Shown one piece after another: positions 53,849 through 59,535 of a DNA stretch of 64,000 nt (position 1 is the stretch's first letter; every line of letters begins with the position of its first letter). Source of the stretch: Aureliella sp046290675 (GTDB lineage Bacteria; Planctomycetota; Planctomycetia; Pirellulales; Pirellulaceae); assembly GCA_046290675.1 (NCBI GenBank), contig JBKAHA010000004.1:434001-498000 (forward strand), written 5' to 3'. The translations under genes and the position numbers were made by a program. The notes beneath the pieces are model-generated. The model did no database searches. It saw only the letters and a program-made list of their open reading frames with translations, and was not told where the DNA came from.

Positions 53849-55015
53849 TTACCTTTTTCTTACTTCTCCGTTCGTCAAAATGTCCAGGTACTTCTGATAG
53901 GCGTAAACTCGATCACGCCTCTTTCCTGTTGTCTCTCGAAGTATCTTTGCCTTCTCGAGGACATCAATGGCTTTCGAGATAGAAGGCTTAGTCGCCTCCA
54001 GTTCTTCTGCCGCAATTGCCGCCGTGACAATCGGTTTGCCTGGAAGTAGATCCAGAAGTCGAACGGTGTAAATAGTTGCATCGGAGCTCTCTAGCAGTCG
54101 CTTGCGGTCATCATGGACGCACGAGAACAGGGCCTCAGCAGTCTGAACGCCGTTCTCTGCGGACTCCCGTACTGCCTCGAGAAAGAACGACAACCACCCT
54201 TCCCAATCACCTTCGCTTCTAACCGAACTCAAGAGTCTGTAGTACTCCTGCTGCCTTTGCTTAAGAGCCAGACTCACATAAAGCAGCGGAGCATCCAAAA
54301 GCTTCCAATGTTCTATGAGCAGAGTAACGAGCAGCCGCCCTATCCTTCCGTTGCCATCAAGGAACGGGTGAATGGATTCAAACTGCACATGGGCTAGCCC
54401 AATGCGGATCAGTGGCGGCAAGCTCTCTTCGCTGTGAATCCATTTTTCAAGTGCTGCAAGGCATCCGGCCACTTCATTGGCCGGTGGTGGCACGTAGACG
54501 GCATTGCCTGGACGAGTTCCACCAATCCAGTTTGGGCTTTTGCGAATGTTACCCGGAGACTTCTCAGCACCACGCACGCCTTTCATCAAACGCTTGTGAG
54601 CACCGCACAATAGCCGTGTGCTAATCGGCAAGCCCTTCTTTGAGGCAAGCTGCTTGCGTGCATAGTTCAGAGCATCGATGTAGTTGCAGACCTCCTCGGC
54701 ATCCTCAGGCTTTTCACTCTGCTGCGTCACCTCAAAACTGAGCACATCTTCGAGTGTCGCCTGCGTTCCTTCGATCTGAGATGAGATCACCGCCTCTTTA
54801 CGGACGAATCCGTAGATGAACCACTCAGCATCGGGCACCATTTTGCCGGCAACGCGGAGTCGTCCAAGAGCTGACTCAGCCTGACCCAGAAGTTCGCTGA
54901 GTTCACCCTCTATTTTGAGTGCAGGCCTGCTTGGCGGCAGAGCATGAGGAATAAAGCAGCGGATCGACTCACCGGAGCTTTCATTGACTAGGTAAGTGCC
55001 TGTTTTGCGTTTCAT
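53849..55015 (-). CDS. Fic-family AMP-transferase with inhibitory motif and winged-helix tail
   Basis: 388 residues from the ATG at 55015. The inhibitory helix motif (S/T)xxxE(G/N) is present as SSQIEG at about residue 80, N-terminal to the Fic core (class II, intramolecular inhibition). The catalytic loop HPFLDGNGRIGR (about 216) is complete, so AMP transfer is possible once released. The C-terminus (about 310-388; LLDLLPGKPIVTAAIAAEELEATKPSISKAIDVLEKAKILRETTGKRRDRVYAY) is a winged helix, as in Fic proteins that bind DNA. Phased CTAGTAAA repeats begin right at its start codon, pointing to autoregulation. Confidence 0.93.
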   Translation of the reverse strand: MKRKTGTYLVNESSGESIRCFIPHALPPSRPALKIEGELSELLGQAESALGRLRVAGKMVPDAEWFIYGFVRKEAVISSQIEGTQATLEDVLSFEVTQQSEKPEDAEEVCNYIDALNYARKQLASKKGLPISTRLLCGAHKRLMKGVRGAEKSPGNIRKSPNWIGGTRPGNAVYVPPPANEVAGCLAALEKWIHSEESLPPLIRIGLAHVQFESIHPFLDGNGRIGRLLVTLLIEHWKLLDAPLLYVSLALKQRQQEYYRLLSSVRSEGDWEGWLSFFLEAVRESAENGVQTAEALFSCVHDDRKRLLESSDATIYTVRLLDLLPGKPIVTAAIAAEELEATKPSISKAIDVLEKAKILRETTGKRRDRVYAYQKYLDILTNGEVRKR

Positions 55016-55017
55016 CC

Positions 55018-55087
55018 CTAGTAAACCCAACTTAAATAGCCCGAGGCGCTAGTAAAACCTCCTTTACTAGCATAGCACACTAATAAA
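55018..55087. promoter_or_regulatory. Phased CTAGTAAA operator upstream of fic
   Basis: CTAGTAAA occurs at 55018-55025 and 55049-55056 and, with one change (CTAATAAA), at 55080-55087: direct repeats exactly 31 bp apart, about three helical turns. An inverted copy TTTACTAG at 55063-55070 forms, with the middle one, a perfect 9-bp inverted repeat GCTAGTAAA / TTTACTAGC spaced by 6 bp. The first copy begins 3 bp upstream of the fic start. Likely target of the Fic winged helix or the nearby excisionase-like HTH protein. Confidence 0.75.
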
Positions 55088-55108
55088 GGACAGTTAAATA
55101 GTGAATAT

Positions 55109-55162
55109 GCCCGCCTGGTGGCAGCCAGACGGGCTGAGGCAACTGAGCGTCGCCTCTGATGT
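55109..55162 (+). other. Hairpin plus conserved 15-nt motif, copy 2
   Basis: GCCCGCCTGG (55109-55118), loop TGGCAG, CCAGACGGGC (55125-55134): nine of ten positions pair. After 13 nt comes CGTCGCCTCTGATGT (55148-55162), identical to copy 1, with CTGA shared just before it. It ends 1 bp from the stop of the excisionase-like gene on the other strand and is in the same orientation as copy 1 5 kb away. Confidence 0.6.
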
Positions 55163-55163
55163 G

Positions 55164-55415
55164 TCATTTGATTTGGACGTGCTTGAGGGCTTTCCTCGCA
55201 CGAGTTCTGGGTGACTGAACACTGGACGGAAGAGTCTTCGAGTTGGCTAAAAACTCGAGAATATCGCCTTGTTCAAAACGAATAGAGCCCTTGGCCGAGC
55301 CCAGACGGATGACGGGTAGCGTGCCGGCCTCAACCATCTGATACACCGAGCTCTTGGAGATGCTCAGCCAGTCGGCTACCTGCCCCACAGTGAGCAGCTT
55401 GTTTTCTTGTTGCAT
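55164..55415 (-). CDS. Excisionase/AlpA-type helix-turn-helix protein
   Basis: 83 residues from the ATG at 55415, with GGA 5 nt upstream. QQENKLLTVGQVADWLSISKSSVYQMVEAGTLPVIRLGSAKGSIRFEQGDILEFLANS is the MerR-like HTH_17 (excisionase family) domain: LTVxxVAxxL, SxxxVYxMVExGxLPVxRLG, IRFxxxDLxxFL. The tail is basic. Such proteins act as directionality factors for integrases or as activators of element genes. Second-last gene of the leftward group ending with fic. Confidence 0.92.
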   Translation of the reverse strand: MQQENKLLTVGQVADWLSISKSSVYQMVEAGTLPVIRLGSAKGSIRFEQGDILEFLANSKTLPSSVQSPRTRARKALKHVQIK

Positions 55416-55481
55416 TGTTCCGCTCTTGCTCAAACTCAGAAGGAAAAATGGCCCGGTCAAAAAGACACGGGCCCAGGGCAG

Positions 55482-55733
55482 CTAGTTGAAAAATCTGTTC
55501 AAAGTGAACATCAAAAACAAACCAGCTATGAACATAAGATTGGCAGAGAACATGTTGCAGACCATTTTGCTAATGACCTCCAAGTCCTTCTCATGAAGAC
55601 GCATGACGCACTTCACTTGATGAACTGGTTTCTGCACCTCTGTTTCATTCGCCACCTTGAAAGCACACTGCTCAATAGCAGCCACTTTCGTTTGGGTATG
55701 CGTACCCCTTCTTGCTCGTTGATTACTTGCCAT
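55482..55733 (-). CDS. Small membrane protein, unknown
   Basis: 83 residues with a strong ribosome site (AAAGGAGGAATC directly before the ATG at 55733), which is why it is preferred over the overlapping opposite-strand frame. A soluble, partly basic part (SNQRARRGTHTQTKVAAIEQ) and a helical middle (VQKPVHQVKCVMRLHEKDLEVISKMV) precede a C-terminal membrane helix (LMFIAGLFLMFTLNRFF). No family recognised. A perfect hairpin stands 30 bp upstream. Confidence 0.72.
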   Translation of the reverse strand: MASNQRARRGTHTQTKVAAIEQCAFKVANETEVQKPVHQVKCVMRLHEKDLEVISKMVCNMFSANLMFIAGLFLMFTLNRFFN

Positions 55734-55762
55734 GATTCCTCCTTTGGCTGTTTTACATTCAA

Positions 55763-55786
55763 CTCACCTGCTTACGAGCAGGTGAG
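55763..55786. other. Perfect 10-bp stem-loop in the leader of the small membrane gene
   Basis: CTCACCTGCT (55763-55772), loop TACG, AGCAGGTGAG (55777-55786). It lies between the 78-residue gene and the ribosome site of the 83-residue gene in the leftward group. With no T run it is more likely an mRNA processing or stability element, or an operator, than a terminator. Confidence 0.6.
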
Positions 55787-55896
55787 AACAATGCTGCTGG
55801 AGGAGGCAGTAAGCCCCGAAAAAACCTTCCCTATGTTTGACAAACCGGAAGCGGGTTTGAGCCCCAATTACACGGCTGGGAGCTACCCACCGAATT

Positions 55897-56133
55897 TCAA
55901 TTGCCCCGTTGTTGCTTGTCGTAGATCCACGAGTGGGCTCGGTCTGCGACTTTAGCTAGAAGCGGTAAGTCATCGCGGTCGAACCTCGTCGACTCTTTCC
56001 AACCCGCACCGTCGCGGTACAGTCGGCAGAGAGTTACGCGGTAGTAAGTGCCGCGTTGTTTGTTTTCATTGGCCCAGACGGTGGCCTTAATCAGCCCCAT
56101 CCGAATTTCAGTCTCCGGAGTCTTTTGGCTCAT
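55897..56133 (-). CDS. Small conserved protein (GLIKATVW...WKES...DDLPLLAKVADRAHSWI type)
   Basis: 78 residues from the ATG at 56133. MGLIKATVWANENKQRGTYYRVTLCRLYRDGAGWKESTRFDRDDLPLLAKVADRAHSWIYDKQQ resembles a small, widespread planctomycete/mobile-element family of unknown function with the pattern GxIxAxIWxNE...VTxxRxYxDGxxWKxSxxFxRDDLxxLAKVADxAHxWI. It is predicted as a short beta-sheet plus one helix, soluble. Its start overlaps the end of the zinc-ribbon gene by 26 bp, so the two are probably coupled. Confidence 0.75.
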   Translation of the reverse strand: MSQKTPETEIRMGLIKATVWANENKQRGTYYRVTLCRLYRDGAGWKESTRFDRDDLPLLAKVADRAHSWIYDKQQRGN

Positions 56134-56302
56134 CGCTTTGCTCTTTTTCGAAACTTGGATTTTGGATTTGAGTCTTGGGTCTCGGTGGTTCAAGCCGAAT
56201 CACCGGATGTAAAACGCCGCAGTGGTAACAGCGGATAGGAGCAAAAGGAGCTCGCCACTGGCTATCACACTCAATGCAGCGTGCGACGTGCCACTGCGTC
56301 AC
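56108..56302 (-). CDS. Small zinc-ribbon-like protein
   Basis: 64 residues from a GTG at 56302, chosen because it overlaps the stop of the MT-A70-like gene as GTGA; a TTG at 56317 is an alternative. Two CxxC pairs (ARCIECDSQWRAP and IRCYHCGVLHP) form a zinc ribbon. The rest is charged and probably disordered (PRPKTQIQNPSFEKEQSDEPKD). It may bind nucleic acid or act in a protein complex. Part of the leftward small-gene group. Confidence 0.62.
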   Translation of the reverse strand: MTQWHVARCIECDSQWRAPFAPIRCYHCGVLHPVIRLEPPRPKTQIQNPSFEKEQSDEPKDSGD

Positions 56303-57366
56303 GACTGCACGTGGCAAGAACTCCAGCCACGAGCCGTCGTCTCTTCAAAGACCTGGATGAAAGGCCCTGGGCTTACCGCCTCGAGTAGCTCACGGACTTT
56401 GACCGGCTTGCTGCCGTTACGCGGCTTTCTTGCTTCGATCCAGCTATGAAAGTTCTTAGCTTCGAACTTACATTCCCCTCGGACTCCCAAGACCAAGAAC
56501 TCGTGAGCCCGACGCCAGTACTTCCCCTCACCTCGAATCCGGTTCACCCAAATCAGAATGTCTTCAGGCTCATATCCCCAAGCCCGGAGCACCTTTTTGG
56601 CTAGCTCAAGGCGATCGTAGGGCGTCCAAAGATGAGCGTGTGAACGCTCTCCTCCCAGATCGCCCACATTCAGCCTGCATAGATAATCCGCGAAGGACTC
56701 CAGTTCGCTAACTTCATTTGGCCATTCGGCCATGCAGTAAAGGCAGCCAAACTTCTGACCTGAGTCGATGGCAGTCTGCAATTTTCCCTGGAAGACTCCG
56801 CCCTCGGCGGTGGCCAGCGGCTTGGTCGCATTTCGGCTGCTTCTCGAACTGGCTCGAGTGCTAGCCCTTTGTGCCTTTGCAAACCGCAAGGCGGAAGCTG
56901 TAGTCAGCTCACTTGGCTCTGAGAGAGTGCTCGCTACGAACTCTTCAAAAGCCTGCTCTTCAATACTTGCAATCAGTTGCCAGCGCGAGGATTGGTCCTT
57001 GGAAATCCCGAGGTCGCTTAGTTGCATTCTTTTCGGGCTTTCCTCGCTCCTTCGATCACCGCCCTTTAAGTCGAGAGAGGAGAGCATCTGCCCAGCTTTG
57101 CGTTCCGCACGCAGCTTGATTTCTGCCGCACGGTTCTGCATATCGAAGCTGATTCCTGCATTCTCGATGTACTGGCGAATAGCTTCAGCTTGGTCGCGAA
57201 TTTCCTTCACGTCCTCCACGGTCTCAGCATTCGCTAAGGCGGTCCTTGTGTTATCGATGGCCGCAAGTTGACGCTGCTCATCGGCAGTGACTTGCGGCTG
57301 TGTGGTGATGATTTCTCCAGTGGAGCACGGCTCGAGATCATCGTTACTTCTCGAGAAGATTCCCAT
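56299..57366 (-). CDS. MT-A70-like protein lacking the DPPW catalytic motif
   Basis: 355 residues with AGGG upstream. N-terminal part (about 25-170): ISFDMQNRAAEIKLRAERKAGQMLSSLDLKGGDRRSEESP, LGISKDQSSRWQLIASI, a helical region common ahead of phage and plasmid MT-A70 enzymes. C-terminal part (about 200-350) follows MT-A70 N6-adenine methyltransferases: HAHLWTPYDRLELAKKVLRAWGYEPEDILIWVNRIRGEGKYWRRAHEFLVLGVRGE and the end VRELLEAVSPGPFIQVFEETTARGWSSC. Where active members have (D/N)PPW, this reads CLYCMAEWPNE. Methyl transfer is therefore unlikely; it may bind DNA or SAM as a regulator. Head of a leftward group running to fic. Confidence 0.82.
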   Translation of the reverse strand: MGIFSRSNDDLEPCSTGEIITTQPQVTADEQRQLAAIDNTRTALANAETVEDVKEIRDQAEAIRQYIENAGISFDMQNRAAEIKLRAERKAGQMLSSLDLKGGDRRSEESPKRMQLSDLGISKDQSSRWQLIASIEEQAFEEFVASTLSEPSELTTASALRFAKAQRASTRASSRSSRNATKPLATAEGGVFQGKLQTAIDSGQKFGCLYCMAEWPNEVSELESFADYLCRLNVGDLGGERSHAHLWTPYDRLELAKKVLRAWGYEPEDILIWVNRIRGEGKYWRRAHEFLVLGVRGECKFEAKNFHSWIEARKPRNGSKPVKVRELLEAVSPGPFIQVFEETTARGWSSCHVQS

Positions 57367-57568
57367 GAAGCTGCCCTTTCATAGAGATTGGTGGGTTGTA
57401 AATAAGACGGCAGCATTAAACGCTCGAAATCTCCATCGACAAAAAATATGGCGTTACGGATGGCACTTCGTTTAGACGCCTCTTCCGAGCTTCTACAGCA
57501 ATTCACTCGGTCACTTGGGAGTTTCTGACCTCACACCGTAGCCGTTCACCTTGGGACAGATAGACATT

Positions 57569-57608
57569 CATCTTGTAATGAAAAGTGGGTAGTTTTTATT
57601 ACAAGATG
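57569..57608. repeat. 16-bp inverted repeat at the left edge of the hairpin region
   Basis: CATCTTGTAAT (57569-57579) and ATTACAAGATG (57598-57608) are perfect complements. Continuing inward, G-T and four A-T pairs (AAAA 57581-57584 with TTTT 57593-57596) extend the stem to 16 pairs around an 8-nt loop GTGGGTAG. It is AT-rich while the DNA right of it is GC-rich. Candidate protein-binding or nicking site. Confidence 0.8.
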
Positions 57609-57699
57609 CTCTCGGGGGCCGGGCTAGCGGTCGCTTCGCGGCAGTGTCGCCTGGCTGCCTACGAGTGGCTGCAGTCACTACGCCAATGTGGGAGTTGGC

Positions 57700-58061
57700 T
57701 TCGCTCCTTTCGCACTCGAAAGGCAGCTTATGGCCGTCTGAACGCCGGCTGCCCTGAACGGGCTGAGCGCGGCGTGCTCCGGGGGCCGCAAGCCGCTTAC
57801 TCGCGATCTGTACGATCGCTCCTCCGCAGTCAGTGGGCAGCCTGCGGAGTGCGGCCAGCGTAGATCTGGGGATCTTACTGGCCTTGAGTCAAGCGAGCCC
57901 TGGACGGTCTCGCTTTGACGGACTCGGCTAGGCCGCCTCGCCGTCAACCGCTGCTGAAAGCAGCGGTGCTCTTCGCGTGCCGCGTACCGGCACGCGGGCC
58001 TCCACGGCTGGGTGCCGTGGAGGGGGCCGCCTGATGGCGGCCTTCAGGTAGTAAATACCTG
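57700..58061. other. Dense array of perfect stem-loops (candidate origin or structured RNA)
   Basis: Noncoding, strikingly GC-rich to about 58045. Perfect stems in order: CCTTTCG/CGAAAGG (57706-57723), GCGATC/GATCGC (57803-57819), CTCCGCAG/CTGCGGAG (57822-57849), nested GGCCAG/CTGGCC with AGATC/GATCT (57853-57883), TTGACGG/CCGTCAA (57915-57947), ACCGCTGCT/AGCAGCGGT (57947-57967), CGCGTGCC/GGCACGCG (57974-57996), CCTCCACGG/CCGTGGAGG (57999-58023), GGCCGCC/GGCGGCC (58025-58042) and CAGGTA/TACCTG (58045-58061). It lies between the leftward MT-A70-like gene and the rightward relaxation-protein operon, a normal place for an origin of transfer or replication. The whole gene-free gap is 57367-58176. 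Confidence 0.75.
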
Positions 58062-58176
58062 CATGAAACAGCTCATACAGAGCCAAGGTGTTAGCTAAGA
58101 GTAACGACTAACGCCTGGAACTATTTGAAATGTTACAGGGCTTTAATCATCCTGGTTTGTTTGCCCAGGCGTTGCG

Positions 58177-58815
58177 ATGCGACTTACGGACCGCGACCAG
58201 GAAATACTATCCTCCCTCTGTACGAAAGTGCGGCTTTTTACAGCTCAGCAAATCGCTGATTGCTGGTGGAGGGATGCTTCTACCTCGCTGGCTACAGCTA
58301 GGCAGCGAATGGGCAAACTCGTAGCGAGCGAGTTTGTTGCTCAGTTGCGGGTCCTCGCCGCTCCTCTTCCTCTCCTGCATTCTCCAGTAATTGCTTGGGC
58401 TCCAGGTGACGAAGCTCCCGACTACGGTGCTGCTGCATGGCAGTTGCAAAGTCGTTGGAAGGAGCCAGTTGAGCTAACCCGCGTCTATCTAGCGACAAGC
58501 AAGGCTTGTCGCCTCTTCGGGGGCAAACGAAAAGGCAGCCTCAAGGCTGAGTACCAAGCCACCCACGATCTTGGCGTAAGCCAAATGTATATCCAGCGAA
58601 GAATCGAATCAGAACAAGCCGTTGCCAATTGGATTGGTGAAGATGTGCTGGCCCATTATCGCAAGGGCCAGAAGCTTCCCGATGCAGTGCTGGCTAGGGC
58701 TCCTGGTGAGAATCCTAGCTTGGTGCTCGAGTTTGGAGGGGCTTACGATAAACGACGCGTTGAAGCTTTCCACAAGGATTGTGCTAAACGCGAATTGGCT
58801 TATGAAGTTTGGTGA
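58177..58815 (+). CDS. Winged-helix protein, replication-relaxation-like (first of two)
   Basis: 212 residues. The N-terminus MRLTDRDQEILSSLCTKVRLFTAQQIADCWWRDASTSLATARQRMGKLVASEFVAQLRV is a winged helix of the type seen in Replic_Relax (PF13814) proteins. The C-terminal part ends with LVLEFGGAYDKRRVEAFHKDCAKRELAYEVW, the acidic-then-basic strand-helix common in that family. Such proteins are known from plasmids and are linked to replication and DNA relaxation. First gene of a tight rightward operon (6-bp gap to the next), directly after the stem-loop region. Assignment by pattern, not by search. Confidence 0.7.
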   Translation: MRLTDRDQEILSSLCTKVRLFTAQQIADCWWRDASTSLATARQRMGKLVASEFVAQLRVLAAPLPLLHSPVIAWAPGDEAPDYGAAAWQLQSRWKEPVELTRVYLATSKACRLFGGKRKGSLKAEYQATHDLGVSQMYIQRRIESEQAVANWIGEDVLAHYRKGQKLPDAVLARAPGENPSLVLEFGGAYDKRRVEAFHKDCAKRELAYEVW

Positions 58816-58821
58816 TTTCTG

Positions 58822-59520
58822 ATGGCAAAGAAAACCAAACTCGGCGACCGCGACTATGAAATCCTCGATCATGTTCGCAGGTATCGACTTAGTACCAGAG
58901 AGATTCTGCACAAGCTGTTCTTTGATGATTCAGAGATCAATGCCGTCTCGAAAGTCACTAGCCGTCTAGAGCGAGCGGGTTTCTTAAGCTCGCACGATCT
59001 AGACGGTGCGAAGAAGTATTACGGACTGGGTTCTGAAGCTTGTCGACTCTTCGGACTTAGTCTGAAGAAGACGAAGCCTCTAGGCTCTCAGGCGTTACCT
59101 ACTGAGCTGGGCATGCTGCACTTCTGTTGTGCTTCGGAAGTGCAAAGAACCAGACTGCTAGTGGGTGAGATTAGCAAAAGTCGCCCAGACTGGCTGGCCA
59201 AGGGAATTGATTCCTCTCACTACTACTACGACAAGTTACCAGGGAGCGAACAAGCCGTTCTCGGTCTTATTCGTGTTGACCAAGGAGGGCCACCTGATCA
59301 CATCGCCCGCAAGTGTGCCGCCGACATTGAGAAACGCCTGAAGATTCCTGCGTTTACAGGTCTTATTGAGCAGGGCCATTTTGTGATTGCGGTTGTCACT
59401 GGGCATGACAACAAGGCAGAGCTCATCAAGGACACACTGGCTAGACGTAGCTGGACGATTCGCTTTCGAATAGAAGTGTGTCCGGATTTAGCAACTCTCA
59501 TTTCTAGGACGGCTGTATAA
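58822..59520 (+). CDS. Winged-helix protein, replication-relaxation-like (second of two)
   Basis: 232 residues. KLGDRDYEILDHVRRYRLSTREILHKLFFDDSEINAVSKVTSRLERAGFLSSHDLDGAKKYYGLGSEACRLFGLS is a clear winged helix with a recognition helix and wing ending in YYGL. The middle part HFCCASEVQRTRLL and the end FRIEVCPDLATLISRTAV form the second domain. Distant paralogue of the preceding gene (both have (T/G)DRD.EIL and ACRLFG). A homo- or heterodimer bound at the adjacent stem-loops is a reasonable guess. Gap to the next gene 15 bp. Confidence 0.72.
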   Translation: MAKKTKLGDRDYEILDHVRRYRLSTREILHKLFFDDSEINAVSKVTSRLERAGFLSSHDLDGAKKYYGLGSEACRLFGLSLKKTKPLGSQALPTELGMLHFCCASEVQRTRLLVGEISKSRPDWLAKGIDSSHYYYDKLPGSEQAVLGLIRVDQGGPPDHIARKCAADIEKRLKIPAFTGLIEQGHFVIAVVTGHDNKAELIKDTLARRSWTIRFRIEVCPDLATLISRTAV

Positions 59521-59535
59521 GCCACGGGAGTTGTC

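Noticed and set aside
55407..55955. A 182-codon open frame on the + strand
   Set aside because: It runs opposite to the excisionase-type gene start and the 83-residue gene, which has a strong ribosome site; its translation shows no domain.
56299..57366. Calling this gene a DNA adenine methyltransferase
   Set aside because: The catalytic (D/N)PPW is absent.
57585..57947. Open frames of about 90 codons on both strands through the stem-loop region
   Set aside because: Sequences are Arg/Ala-rich by-products of GC-rich inverted repeats; no ribosome site, no family, and the DNA has clear pairing structure.
57569..58061. Retron or group II intron RNA
   Set aside because: No reverse transcriptase gene lies nearby and no typical domain V or msr/msd layout was recognised.
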